DNA of 64,000 bases from Bombilactobacillus bombi (GTDB taxonomy: Bacteria; Bacillota; Bacilli; Lactobacillales; Lactobacillaceae): the NCBI RefSeq assembly GCF_964340835.1, contig NZ_OZ204251.1; one strand, written 5' to 3'. The position numbers and the translations under genes are program-made. The notes beneath the pieces are model-generated. The model had not been told where the DNA came from, ran no database searches, and saw only the letters and a list, made by a program, of their open reading frames with translations. Positions 35,340 to 44,647 of the stretch are shown here, piece after piece (the first letter of the stretch is position 1; each line of letters starts with the position of its first letter).

Positions 35340-36518
35340 TTGGCACATAAATTTCAACGCTGGGAAACTTTAATTGGAATTATCGCGTTAACCACTGTTA
35401 CTCGTTTAGATTCAGTGATGGCGCCATCAATTGTAAAAATTCAACAAGCTTTTCCCAATGCGGATCCTACTCAAGTGGAGTCCATTGCCTCTATTGGTGA
35501 TGTAGCTTCAATGGTTGCTTCTTTTATTTTTGGTTTTATTTTGACTCGAATTACTTACAAGCATGCAGCTATTTTAGGATTAACTTTGTTAGCTGCTGGT
35601 GGTTTATTACCGATCTTCATTCATAAAAGTGTCGCGCAATTAATCTTTTTTGCCTTGATTGTAGGTTTAGGCAGTGGTGCAATTACTACTATTTTGCCTA
35701 GTTTGTCAGCCGCAGCTTATCAAGGTGAACGGCGTTCTAATCAATTCGGTTTTAATGTAGCTTTAGAAGATGGGTTCGCGATGGTCTGGATTGTTTTAGG
35801 CGGATACTTAGCTACGATTAGCTGGATTCATAATTATTATGTTTACGCAATTACCCTTGTCGCTTTAGTTTTGGCAATTTTCTTTGTCCCTAATATCCAA
35901 CCCACAGACAATAGTGCTACTAATGCCGTCGATACTAATCAACAAAAAGATCAATGGGGTTTTATTATTGCACTCGTGGTAATTTCAATGTTAGTTGAAG
36001 TTTTAGTAGCAGTCATGACTAATAAAATGGCTCTTTATTTAAATTATTACCACATTGGCGGACCTAGCACAGCTGGTCAAGCATTACTCTTTGTTCGCGC
36101 TGCTTCTATTGTTGCGGGTATATTTATTAGTTTTTATCGTAAAGCTTTCGGCAACTATTTGTTAGCTGCTGGATTTGGCTCAATTATTATTGGTGCCTTA
36201 ATTTTAATTTATGTACACACTTTTTGGACTAGTGCTTTAGCCGCCTTTTTGATTGGTACCGGTGGTTCTGTTGCTTTAATTACTATTCCCTTTTTATTAT
36301 CTAACTTGGCCTCTGCCAAAGTATATCCTATCGTTATGGGAACTTTCTCAGCACTAACTAGTCTTGGCTTTGCTTTCTCAGCTTGGTTCTTTAAGTACAC
36401 TGCACCTCTTTTTAGTACTAATAATTTAATTGGAACTTTCATCGCCATGATTGTTTTAAGTGTTATTATTATCATAGTACTAGTAGTTACTCAAATTCAA
36501 AAACGTGCAAGTAATTAA
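35340..36518 (+). CDS. MFS transporter, substrate unknown
   Basis: 392 residues, starting at TTG 35340 (AGGAGG 6 nt upstream), with about 12 membrane spans. Motifs TRLDSVMAPSIVKIQQAF and GLGSGAITTILPSLSAAAYQ (the second near residue 108) are MFS-like without a recognised substrate signature. It is followed, 13 bp after its stop, by a pyridoxine/hydroxymethylpyrimidine kinase. It may import a vitamin B6 or B1 precursor, but this rests on gene order alone. Confidence 0.75.
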   Translation: MAHKFQRWETLIGIIALTTVTRLDSVMAPSIVKIQQAFPNADPTQVESIASIGDVASMVASFIFGFILTRITYKHAAILGLTLLAAGGLLPIFIHKSVAQLIFFALIVGLGSGAITTILPSLSAAAYQGERRSNQFGFNVALEDGFAMVWIVLGGYLATISWIHNYYVYAITLVALVLAIFFVPNIQPTDNSATNAVDTNQQKDQWGFIIALVVISMLVEVLVAVMTNKMALYLNYYHIGGPSTAGQALLFVRAASIVAGIFISFYRKAFGNYLLAAGFGSIIIGALILIYVHTFWTSALAAFLIGTGGSVALITIPFLLSNLASAKVYPIVMGTFSALTSLGFAFSAWFFKYTAPLFSTNNLIGTFIAMIVLSVIIIIVLVVTQIQKRASN

Positions 36519-36531
36519 GAGGAGGGATGTT

Positions 36532-37329
36532 ATGTCTAATTCATTTCCACAAGTAGTGACTATTGCTGGTTCTGATTGTGATGGCAGTGCCGGTTTGCAG
36601 GCTGATTTAAAAACTTTTCAAGCCCAAAAAACTTATGGTATGTCGATTCTCACCGCTGCTGTCGCTGGTAATTCCTATGGCATTTCCAATTCTATAGCTT
36701 TATCTGCTGACTTTATTGATGCTCAATTTCAAGCTCTTGCATCTGATTTCCAGATTAAAGCTGTGAAAACTGGTATGTTAACTGATCAGGCTACTATTAA
36801 ATGTGTAGTCTCCAACTTACGTAAATATAATTGGCCTAATTTAGTCTTGGATCCTGTAATTATCACGAAACACCAAGCATTACTTTTAGCAGCAGATGCT
36901 TATCAAACGCTAGTTACTGAGTTGTTACCATTGGCTTTAATTGTAACTCCTAATTTTTTTGAAGCACAAAAATTGTCGGGCTTGTCTTTGAAGAATGATA
37001 CTGAAATCCAACAAGCTGCCCAGAAATTGCAGCAATTAGGTGCGCAAAATGTTTTAATCAAAGGAGCTCATGATAATCCACAACAAAAAGTAGTTCGTGA
37101 TTATGCACTCTTTGCTGATGGCAGCCACTTATGGTTAGAATCTGAGCTGATTCCTACGCAAAGAGTTAATGGAACTGGTGATACCTTATCAGCTGCTATT
37201 GCAGCCCAATTGGCTTTAGGAAATTCTTTAAAAGATAGTATCAAAATCGCAGAAGATTATACTCATCAAGCCATCGCTAATGAAATTCAAGTTGGCCATA
37301 AGTATGGCCCAATTAATCATTTCATTTAA
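36532..37329 (+). CDS. pyridoxal/hydroxymethylpyrimidine kinase (PdxK/ThiD family)
   Basis: 265 residues from ATG 36532 with GAGGAGGG upstream. VVTIAGSDCDGSAGLQADLKTF is the ThiD/PdxK opening (second half SAGLQADLKTF binds substrate), and NGTGDTLSAAIAAQLALG the catalytic Asp motif. In lactobacilli lacking thiamine synthesis this family acts mostly as a vitamin B6 salvage kinase; the sequence alone cannot separate the two roles. No thiE/thiM genes are adjacent. It lies between an MFS gene and a broken dehydrogenase gene, in one probable transcript. Confidence 0.9.
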   Translation: MSNSFPQVVTIAGSDCDGSAGLQADLKTFQAQKTYGMSILTAAVAGNSYGISNSIALSADFIDAQFQALASDFQIKAVKTGMLTDQATIKCVVSNLRKYNWPNLVLDPVIITKHQALLLAADAYQTLVTELLPLALIVTPNFFEAQKLSGLSLKNDTEIQQAAQKLQQLGAQNVLIKGAHDNPQQKVVRDYALFADGSHLWLESELIPTQRVNGTGDTLSAAIAAQLALGNSLKDSIKIAEDYTHQAIANEIQVGHKYGPINHFI

Positions 37330-37342
37330 GGAGGCTCTAAAA

Positions 37343-38207
37343 TTGAAACTGGGATTTATTGGAACTGGTGTGATGGGCAATGCAATCGCTCACAACTTAA
37401 TCAAGGCTGGTCATAACTTATGGGTTTATAATCGGACCAAGGCTAAGACAGATAATCTTGTCGCCTTAGGTGCCACTTGGTGTGCTAACCCTCAAACCGT
37501 GGTTGAAAATTCTGATGTAATCTTTACAATGTTGGGCTTTCCTAAAAGATGTTGAACAAGTTTACTATGGCGATAATGGTATTTTTCAAGCTAATGTTCG
37601 TCAAAAAACTTTAATTGATATGACTACTTCTAAACCACAATTGGCCCAAAAAATTGCCCATACTGGTAAAGAAATGGGAGCTAACGTATTAGATGCTCCT
37701 GTTTCTGGAGGCGATATTGGAGCAAAAAATGGCACCTTAACTATCATGGTTGGTGGCCAGCAAGATGTCTTTACATCTTGTCAGCCATTGTTTGCAGCAA
37801 TTAGCTCGCAAGCTCACCTTTTCGGTGCTGCTGGAGCTGGACAAAACACCAAGATGGCCAACCAAATTATGATTGCAGGTACCATGACAGGGTTAAGCGA
37901 GATGTTAGTCTATGCTAAAGCAGCGCACTTAAATTTACAGAAAGTATTAGAAACTGTCGGTGCTGGCAGTGCTGCTAATTGGAGTTTAACCAACTATGGT
38001 CCTCGCATTTTAAAGAACGATTATACACCGGGATTTTTTAGTAAGCATTTTTTGAAAGATTTACGGATTGCTTTGGATACAGCCCAAGAAATGGAGATTG
38101 ATTTGCCAGCTACTCAACAAGCTAAAAAGTTATATGAGCAACTAGTAGATGAAAAAAATTTAGGCGATTTAGGCACCCAAGCACTAGTAAAGCTATGGTG
38201 GGCTTAA
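37343..38207 (+). pseudogene. 3-hydroxyisobutyrate dehydrogenase-family oxidoreductase, frameshifted
   Basis: The gene starts at TTG 37343 (AAGGAGG upstream) with the Rossmann motif GFIGTGVMGNAIAHNL. After MLGFPK the reading frame breaks in an AAAA run near 37545-37550. Removing one A restores DVEQVYYGDNGIF, DAPVSGGDIGAKNGTLTIMVGG, GQNTKMANQIM (catalytic Lys) and the C-terminal domain to 38207. Such enzymes reduce semialdehydes such as tartronate semialdehyde or oxidise 3-hydroxyisobutyrate. A recent inactivation, a sequencing error or programmed slippage all fit; the rest of the gene is well preserved. Confidence 0.85.
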
Positions 38208-38212
38208 TTAAA

Positions 38213-38240
38213 GGACGAGGAAAATTTCCTCGTCTTTTTT
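38213..38240 (+). terminator. terminator of the MFS-kinase-dehydrogenase unit
   Basis: GGACGAGGAAA / TTTCCTCGTC hairpin with T6. Confidence 0.9.
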
Positions 38241-38391
38241 GTGTATATGTGCTTCATTATTAAAAAATTTAACCTTTAAATTATATAATTTCTTGCCCTT
38301 ATTCAGAATACATATTAAATTCCATAATTACGGTATTTTGACTATCTTTCTGGTATGATAGCAACAGCAATAATAAGGGATGTGAAATTAT

Positions 38392-40737
38392 ATGTTAAAT
38401 TTGCAGCATTTAAAAAAATATTATCAAGTCGGCGATACCACTACTAAAGCCTTAGATGATGTCAGTGTTAACTTTCGAAATCAAGAATTTGTAGCTATTT
38501 TGGGGACTTCGGGCTCAGGTAAAACTACACTTTTAAACATCATTGGTGGTTTAGATCGTTATGATTCGGGTAATTTAATTATTAACGGTAAATCCACCCA
38601 AAATTTTCAAGAACAAGATTGGGATGCTTATCGAAATAATACTGTGGGTTTTATTTTTCAAGATTATAACATTATTAGTCATTTAAGTATTTTGGATAAT
38701 GTTACTTTAGGAATGACGTTAAGTGGCGTCGATAATTCTACTAAAAAGCAACGTGCTAAAGAAGCTTTAGAACGCGTTGGGCTTAAAAAGCATATCCATA
38801 AAAAACCTAGTCAATTATCTGGTGGGCAATTACAGCGAGTTGCTATTGCCCGGGCTTTAGCTAATGATCCGGAAATTTTATTGGCTGATGAACCTACTGG
38901 TGCTTTAGATACCACAACCAGCAAGGAAATTATGGATTTAATTAAAGAATTAGCCCAGGAACGCTTAGTTATCATGGTTACACATAACCCTGAATTAGCT
39001 CAGCAATATGCTGATCGTATTATTAACTTTGCTGATGGAAAAATTTTATCTGATTCTAACCCCGATAATGAACCGATTCCAGTAGAAAATTTTCATCCCC
39101 GCCAAACAAAAATGAGTTTTGCCACCGCGCTCAAACTTTCTTTTACCAATATTGCTACTAAAAAAGGCCGTACATTTTTAACGATTTTAGCCTCTAGTAT
39201 TGGTATTATCAGTATTGGCATTGTCTTAGCATTATCTAATGGCTTTCAAAAACAAATTGATGCAACGCAATCGGAAGCTTTAGCACAATTTCCGATTACT
39301 ATTTCACAAGTAACCGCCGATCAAAAGGAATTGCAAAAAGGCGATAATAGTAGCAATAGTAAACAAAAATTCATTCATAGCAAGGCTGTTTTTGCGCAGG
39401 TTAACCCTGTAAATGCTGCCCAACATATTAATAACATCACTCCTCAATATATTAACTATCTCAAAAAAATCAAAAAAACCGATGCTCAAAATATCTCTTT
39501 TGCATCAACTACAAGTCTCAACTTATTACGTAAAGTAAATGGTCAATATCAACCAGTTACTTTTTCCACTACTGCGAACAACAGTACCGATGCCAATAAT
39601 GCCCAAAGTATGATGACTTCTAATCTGGGTGTTGGCGGCAGTATATATCCCGCTCATAATCAAGGTAAGCAAAATTTTTTGAAGAAAAACTATCGCGTTT
39701 TACATGGTCATTATCCTAAAAAGGCTACCGATATTGTCTTAATTGCTGATAAGCGTAATCATATCAACTTAAATGCTTTAACTAATCTCGGCTTGGACAT
39801 CAAAAACAAGCAACAGCTACAACCGCAGAAACTGCTTGGTACATCGATTAAAGTCGTTGCCAATGATAGTTATTATCAAAAACTACCCACAGGTAACTTT
39901 ATTCCTAACAATAACTATGAACAAATGGCCCAAGCTCCAACTACGAAGACTTTGCATATTGTTGCTATTCTGCGCACAAAGTCCAAAAATTCTGATGGCA
40001 TACTAGCCAACGGCGTCGCTTATAGTGACCAATTAACACAGCAAATTGTACATTCTAATCAAAATTCCCAAATTGCTCAAGCTCAAAAAAACAGCACTCA
40101 TAATGTGCTGACTGGAGCTAAATTGAGTAAGCAAGAACGCGTTATGTTATTGACCGCTTTAGGAGCTGATAATACTGCTAGTTCGATTCAAATTTATCCT
40201 AATAGTTTTCAAGAAAAAGACCATATCACCCACTATCTAGATCAATATAATCATGGTCAAAATAAGAAGAATAAAATTTTATATATGGATTTAGCGGGCA
40301 ATATTACTAGTATTACTGGTGGCTTGATGAATGCTATCACTTATGTTCTCGTCGGCTTTGCGGCAATTTCACTAGTTACTTCTATGATTATGATTGCGAT
40401 TATTACCTACACCTCAGTGATTGAAAGAACTAAAGAAATTGGTGTTCTTAAGGCACTAGGAGCACGCAAAAAAGATATCACCCGTGTTTTTGATGCAGAA
40501 ACAGCCATTTTAGGTTTAGGATCTGGCATTTTAGGTATTATTATTGCCTGGCTCTTAACTTTTCCAGCAAACAGTATTTTGTATAATATGACTAACCTTA
40601 ATAATGTGGCGCAATTGAATCCATTACACGCAATTATTTTAGTAGTTATTAGTACTGTTTTAACTGTTTTGGGCGGACATATCCCTGCACGTATGGCTGC
40701 TCGAAAAAATGCTGCTATTGCTTTACGGTCAGAATAA
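38392..40737 (+). CDS. ABC transporter with fused ATPase and FtsX-type permease (MacB-like)
   Basis: 781 residues. The N-terminal ATPase (1-~225) has Walker A GTSGSGKTTLL, signature LSGGQLQRVAIARAL and Walker B ILLADEPTGALD. The first membrane helix is at ~260 (FLTILASSIGIISIGIVLAL), a ~330-residue Asn/Gln-rich extracellular domain follows, and three helices at the C-terminus carry the FtsX core (ERTKEIGVLKALGARKKDI, listed in two parts ERTKEIG and LKALGARKKDI). The architecture is that of type VII/MacB mechanotransmission pumps. It may export a peptide or lipoprotein or provide antimicrobial resistance. No two-component system or accessory protein is adjacent. Confidence 0.88.
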   Translation: MLNLQHLKKYYQVGDTTTKALDDVSVNFRNQEFVAILGTSGSGKTTLLNIIGGLDRYDSGNLIINGKSTQNFQEQDWDAYRNNTVGFIFQDYNIISHLSILDNVTLGMTLSGVDNSTKKQRAKEALERVGLKKHIHKKPSQLSGGQLQRVAIARALANDPEILLADEPTGALDTTTSKEIMDLIKELAQERLVIMVTHNPELAQQYADRIINFADGKILSDSNPDNEPIPVENFHPRQTKMSFATALKLSFTNIATKKGRTFLTILASSIGIISIGIVLALSNGFQKQIDATQSEALAQFPITISQVTADQKELQKGDNSSNSKQKFIHSKAVFAQVNPVNAAQHINNITPQYINYLKKIKKTDAQNISFASTTSLNLLRKVNGQYQPVTFSTTANNSTDANNAQSMMTSNLGVGGSIYPAHNQGKQNFLKKNYRVLHGHYPKKATDIVLIADKRNHINLNALTNLGLDIKNKQQLQPQKLLGTSIKVVANDSYYQKLPTGNFIPNNNYEQMAQAPTTKTLHIVAILRTKSKNSDGILANGVAYSDQLTQQIVHSNQNSQIAQAQKNSTHNVLTGAKLSKQERVMLLTALGADNTASSIQIYPNSFQEKDHITHYLDQYNHGQNKKNKILYMDLAGNITSITGGLMNAITYVLVGFAAISLVTSMIMIAIITYTSVIERTKEIGVLKALGARKKDITRVFDAETAILGLGSGILGIIIAWLLTFPANSILYNMTNLNNVAQLNPLHAIILVVISTVLTVLGGHIPARMAARKNAAIALRSE

Positions 40738-40750
40738 TTGTTTTCATATT

Positions 40751-40786
40751 AAAAGGAGTTGAGATTAACTTATCTCAACTCCTTTT
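40751..40786. terminator. bidirectional terminator between the ABC gene and proC
   Basis: AAAAGGAGTTGAGAT / ATCTCAACTCCTTTT near-perfect stem between converging genes. Confidence 0.9.
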
Positions 40787-40802
40787 AAATTACTGCAACT
40801 GC

Positions 40803-41567
40803 TTATTCATTAGCGGCTTTCACAGCTTGAATTAAGGCATTACGAAAACCAGTTTCTTCTAACTTTGCCACGCCACGAATTGTCGAACCACCAGGAGTAG
40901 TTACTTCATCTTTGAGTTCACCCGGATGCTTACCACTTGCTTGTGCTAATTGCGCCGTGCCTAACAACATTTGCGTGATAATCTGATAAGATTGTGCACG
41001 ATTAATCCCATTCATCACAGCAGCATCACTCAAAGCTTCCATCAACATATCAATGAATGCTGGCGTACAGCCTGCGATAGTTCCGTAAATGCCCAAAAGA
41101 TTTTCTGGAACAACATATACTTGACCTAATTTTTTAAATAGATCAGTTACCAAGTCTTGATTAGCCTGCGATTCTGTCTCGATAAAACTTACAGCCGTAA
41201 TACCACTATCTAATTTTACCGGGGTATTAGGGACTGCTTTAGCAAAAGTAGCATCAACTGGTAATTGCACATTAATTTGTTTCAAATCTCCACCAGAAGT
41301 AGAAACAATAATGCCATGATATGATGTTTTTAAATGATCCATTACATCCGCTAATGCTTTGGCTGGAACTGCTATAATTAAGACATCACTAAAATTCAAA
41401 TCACTATAGCTATCAGCTAATTGCAACTGGTATTTTTCAGCCACTTTTTGTGCCGTGGCATGTTGGCTTTGTAAAACCATAATGTCATTATTATTCATAC
41501 CAGCGGTTAATAATCCTTGAATCAAGGCTTGACCAATTTGGCCAGCACCAACAAAACCAACCTTCAT
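40803..41567 (-). CDS. proC: pyrroline-5-carboxylate reductase
   Basis: 254 residues from ATG 41567 (AGAGGTG upstream; an in-frame start 9 nt earlier overlaps poorly with that site). VGFVGAGQIGQALIQGL is the NADPH-binding motif. AVPNTPVKLDSGITAV and the dimerisation signature LKDEVTTPGGSTIRGV are typical of ProC. It reduces pyrroline-5-carboxylate to proline. No proA/proB adjacent, so it may use ornithine- or arginine-derived substrate, or the genes are elsewhere. Confidence 0.95.
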   Translation of the reverse strand: MKVGFVGAGQIGQALIQGLLTAGMNNNDIMVLQSQHATAQKVAEKYQLQLADSYSDLNFSDVLIIAVPAKALADVMDHLKTSYHGIIVSTSGGDLKQINVQLPVDATFAKAVPNTPVKLDSGITAVSFIETESQANQDLVTDLFKKLGQVYVVPENLLGIYGTIAGCTPAFIDMLMEALSDAAVMNGINRAQSYQIITQMLLGTAQLAQASGKHPGELKDEVTTPGGSTIRGVAKLEETGFRNALIQAVKAANE

Positions 41568-41786
41568 TAAAAACACCTCTTAAATTTATTTTTATCGTAT
41601 AATTATATCATCTTCAATTTATCACTTTTTCCCATTAAACGAAAAATATTGTCCGCTATTTTTTAAAATTTGATTAATTATTGGTTTCATGAGTATTAAT
41701 GCGTTAAAATGCTAAGTAGTAATGTAATTTTGAAGCGTATTAATATCTTTTATATATTTTATGAAGTATCAGGGGGTTTTCTTTAT

Positions 41787-42842
41787 ATGAAAATAACTAA
41801 ATTAATTACTGGTGGAATTTTAGTCATCATGGCAATTGTGGTGATGTTCCAGTTTAAATTCGATAGTTTTATCCAAGCACTTTTAGGATATGCAGATTTA
41901 GGAGCTACTGCAAGTATTCTCTTAGCAATTGCCTTGCTCGTAGCTGGTGCTATTTATATTATTTGTCACTCCAGCACTAGTGTCTTGCCACCAATTATCA
42001 GCTTTATTATTTTAACATTGGGGGGAGTTATGGGGATTTTTAACGCTACCCGCTTCCCTGGCTTAATGCTGTGGTCATGGGCAGGCATTATTATTGGGTT
42101 AGTCATGGCAGTTGTAACGATTGTAATGGACTACTTCTTCGAACCTGCAGTCGATCAATATGGCAATGCTCATAGTAATAGTTACTATGATAACAATAAT
42201 TCCCAACAATATCCTAACAATCAATCGAATAATTACAATAATCCAACTAACTATGGCCCCATGAATAACCAGCCCAATCAACAGCCAACAGGTCCACAAA
42301 ATTATAACGCCAATTCACAAATACCTCAGCAACAACCAAACACTAATAACTATCAGCAACCTCATCCAAACGATCCAAATGTTCCACTTAACAACAATCA
42401 AGCCGTAACCAATACTCCCAATTCGTCTTACAATAATCCTCAACAATATCCTAATAATTACAATAATCCGACTAATTATGGCCCCATGAATAACCAAGCT
42501 CCACAACCATCTGCCCCAATGCCCAACAATCCTGCAAACCCTACAGCTAATCAATCATACCAACAACCAAACACTAATAACTATCCACCAACGCAAGGTC
42601 CTCAATCTCCGACTGCTGTTAATCAAGGACCTAATCCACAACCGCCGTTAACAACTTCCAACAATAATGGTTACCCTTCTAACAATCAAAATAATTCTGA
42701 ATTTAATCCAACTAATCCGGGTGTGCAACCAGGGTATCAGCCTTATCCTAACGCCCAACCACAGTCTTCTTATAAACGTAAATTCAAAACCAGTGATCAA
42801 AACCAAGTTAAAAACGACTATCACTACAATTCTAAAGGCTAA
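41787..42842 (+). CDS. membrane protein with long Asn/Pro/Gln-rich C-terminal tail
   Basis: 351 residues from ATG 41787 (AGGGGG 10 nt upstream). Four membrane spans lie in residues ~1-115 (ITKLITGGILVIMAIVV, ASILLAIALLVAGAIYII, PIISFIILTLGGVMGIF, WSWAGIIIGLVMAVVTIV). The remaining ~235 residues are a low-complexity tail of Asn, Pro, Gln, Tyr and Ser that ends in a basic segment (SYKRKFKT). The tail contains a 75-77-residue duplication with the recurring words NPTNYGPMNNQ and QQPNTNNY. The membrane part resembles unnamed DUF4064/DUF4190-like proteins but is not identified; the tail is probably disordered. It lies alone between proC and cydA. Confidence 0.7.
   Translation: MKITKLITGGILVIMAIVVMFQFKFDSFIQALLGYADLGATASILLAIALLVAGAIYIICHSSTSVLPPIISFIILTLGGVMGIFNATRFPGLMLWSWAGIIIGLVMAVVTIVMDYFFEPAVDQYGNAHSNSYYDNNNSQQYPNNQSNNYNNPTNYGPMNNQPNQQPTGPQNYNANSQIPQQQPNTNNYQQPHPNDPNVPLNNNQAVTNTPNSSYNNPQQYPNNYNNPTNYGPMNNQAPQPSAPMPNNPANPTANQSYQQPNTNNYPPTQGPQSPTAVNQGPNPQPPLTTSNNNGYPSNNQNNSEFNPTNPGVQPGYQPYPNAQPQSSYKRKFKTSDQNQVKNDYHYNSKG
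42229..42585 (+). repeat. imperfect ~225-231 bp direct repeat inside the Asn/Pro/Gln-rich tail
   Basis: AATTACAATAATCC followed by NPTNYGPMNNQ coding DNA occurs at 42231 and 42456 (225 bp apart). AACAACCAAACACTAATAAC occurs at 42331 and 42562 (231 bp apart). The copies differ mostly at third codon positions. Confidence 0.8.
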
Positions 42843-42884
42843 CTTAAAACAACATTTCTTCACAATTTCATCATAATTTATTTG

Positions 42885-42990
42885 TATACTATGAATATAG
42901 TCAGTTGAGAGATTGACTAGAACATATAAATTGTATTCACATCCTTACTCCTCCGAAAGTACCAGTAAATATTTACTGGTACTTTTTTTG
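42885..42990 (+). ncRNA. possible small RNA or 3' UTR with anti-Shine-Dalgarno motif
   Basis: A TATACT -10-like element (42885-42890, no good -35) is followed by ~65 nt of non-coding sequence containing CTCCTCC (42948-42954) and then a perfect intrinsic terminator (AAGTACCAGTAAAT and its complement, T7; 42957-42990). The transcript could instead be the 3' end of the upstream membrane-protein mRNA. The rest of the 42843-43183 gap holds only the cydA promoter and a T-rich stretch. Confidence 0.3.
42957..42990 (+). terminator. strong terminator before cydA
   Basis: 14-bp perfect inverted repeat AAGTACCAGTAAAT with no loop spacer, followed by T7. Confidence 0.85.
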
Positions 42991-43114
42991 TTCTAACAAA
43001 AAACCGATTGCAGGTAAATAATATCGTTTATAATCGAACTAAATTCATAATTAATCTAATTACATAATATGCAGTCTCTTATGCGATTTATCGGGCTTTT
43101 TTTCGGTTTTTTAT

Positions 43115-43143
43115 TTGTAATTATCAGCATTTAAAAGTATTAT
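43115..43143 (+). promoter_or_regulatory. cydABCD promoter
   Basis: TTGTAA (43115-43120), 17-bp spacer, TATTAT (43138-43143), 40 bp upstream of the cydA start. No operator is recognised. Confidence 0.55.
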
Positions 43144-43183
43144 AAGATAAGTAGAGTTACATACATTAAGGAGTGTGAGCGTT

Positions 43184-44647
43184 ATGTTAAGTTTGGGAGT
43201 ATCACTTTTGTCATTAGCCCGTTTTCAATTTGCTATGACAACAGTCTTCCACTTCTTTTTTGTACCGTTTTCTATTGGGCTAGGCTTTATTGTTGCCATT
43301 ATGGAAACCATTTATGCGGTTAAAAAAGATGAAATATACAAAAAAATGGCTCAGTTCTGGGGTAAGATTTTTCTCTTGAGCTTTGCTGTTGGGATTGTTA
43401 CAGGGATTATTCAAGAGTTCCAGTTTGGTATGAATTGGTCTAATTATTCACGCTTTATGGGTGATATCTTCGGTGCCCCTCTAGCGATTGAAGCTTTATT
43501 GGCCTTCTTTCTGGAATCAACTTTTATCGGTGTCTGGATGTTTACTTGGGATCGTTTCAAACCAGGTATTCACGCACTTTTCATTTGGTTAACTTCTATC
43601 GGTACAATGTTATCAGCAATTTGGATTTTAGCTGCTAATAGCTTTATGCAGCATCCAACAGGTTTTATTATCAATCCGCAAACTCATCGTGCTGAAATGA
43701 GTAGTTTTGCTGAAGTGGTAAGTAACCCTCAATTATGGAAAGTCTTTCCTCACTTAATTTTAGGTGCTTTTTGTACAGGAGCCTTTGTTGTTGTAGGTAT
43801 GAGTGCCTGGGGCCTTTGGCGTAAACAAAAAGATGGAGTTTTCTTTAAGAAGTCAATGCGTTTTGGTCTTTGGATTGGATTAATTGCTGCCATCGGTGTA
43901 GTTGCTGCTGGTGATTTACAAACTCAAGAAATTGTCAAAGATCAACCCATGAAGTTTGCTGCCACAGAAGGAGAATACAAAGATACTGGTTCTCCTGCAT
44001 CCTGGAAAATTGTTGCCACTTTTGATACTAAGAATCATAAAACTACCCATGAAATTTCTGTTCCTTATATGTTAAGTTTATTGACTTATCATAAAACTAC
44101 TGGTTCAGTTAAGGGAATGAATACTCTTAATAAAGAATTAAAACAAAAATTTGATCATAATAAGAGTAAGAGTATTCGTAACATTAAAAATTACTATGTA
44201 CCGGTCAATACTCTCTTTTGGAGTTTTAGATTTATGGCTGGCTTTGGTTTCTTAATGATTTTAGTTTCTATTTTAGGATTAATTTGGACTCGTCCTAGCA
44301 AAAATACAATAACTGATAAACGTTGGTTCTTGCTTGTTTTGGGATTAATGATTTGGGTACCTTTCTTAGCTAATACCTCTGGTTGGTTAATTACTGAATT
44401 AGGTCGTTATCCATGGATTGTTTATGGACTTTATACGATTGCTGATGCAGTTTCGCCTTCAACTACGGTTGGTCAGTTAATTTTCAGTAATATTGTCTAT
44501 TTCTTGTTATTCTCTATTTTAGGTGGTGTCATGATTTATTATGCTCGTCAAACCTTGCATAAGGGATTAGATGGTATTGCTGGCCCTAGTGCTACTGATA
44601 ATGTAGCGATTAACTCCGATCCATTTTCAAAGGAGGCTTTTAACTAA
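43184..44647 (+). CDS. cydA: cytochrome bd ubiquinol/menaquinol oxidase subunit I
   Basis: 487 residues from ATG 43184 (AAGGAG upstream; an in-frame GTG 9 nt earlier is too close to that site). It is the heme-bearing subunit of the terminal oxidase that reduces O2 with quinol. Conserved features are LARFQFAMTTVFHFFFVPF (heme ligand His), the GRYPW variant of the GRQPW motif (ITELGRYPWIVYG), and an N-terminal half with eight or so helices. It has the short Q-loop of Firmicute CydA. It overlaps cydB by one base (TAATG). Confidence 0.97.
   Translation: MLSLGVSLLSLARFQFAMTTVFHFFFVPFSIGLGFIVAIMETIYAVKKDEIYKKMAQFWGKIFLLSFAVGIVTGIIQEFQFGMNWSNYSRFMGDIFGAPLAIEALLAFFLESTFIGVWMFTWDRFKPGIHALFIWLTSIGTMLSAIWILAANSFMQHPTGFIINPQTHRAEMSSFAEVVSNPQLWKVFPHLILGAFCTGAFVVVGMSAWGLWRKQKDGVFFKKSMRFGLWIGLIAAIGVVAAGDLQTQEIVKDQPMKFAATEGEYKDTGSPASWKIVATFDTKNHKTTHEISVPYMLSLLTYHKTTGSVKGMNTLNKELKQKFDHNKSKSIRNIKNYYVPVNTLFWSFRFMAGFGFLMILVSILGLIWTRPSKNTITDKRWFLLVLGLMIWVPFLANTSGWLITELGRYPWIVYGLYTIADAVSPSTTVGQLIFSNIVYFLLFSILGGVMIYYARQTLHKGLDGIAGPSATDNVAINSDPFSKEAFN

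Noticed and set aside
42229..42585. CRISPR-like repeated DNA
   Set aside because: Only two imperfect copies 225-231 bp apart, in frame within a gene; no spacers or cas genes.
42099..42863. Several minus-strand frames rich in Ile/Val/Trp
   Set aside because: They are antisense shadows of the Asn/Pro/Gln-rich tail coding sequence.
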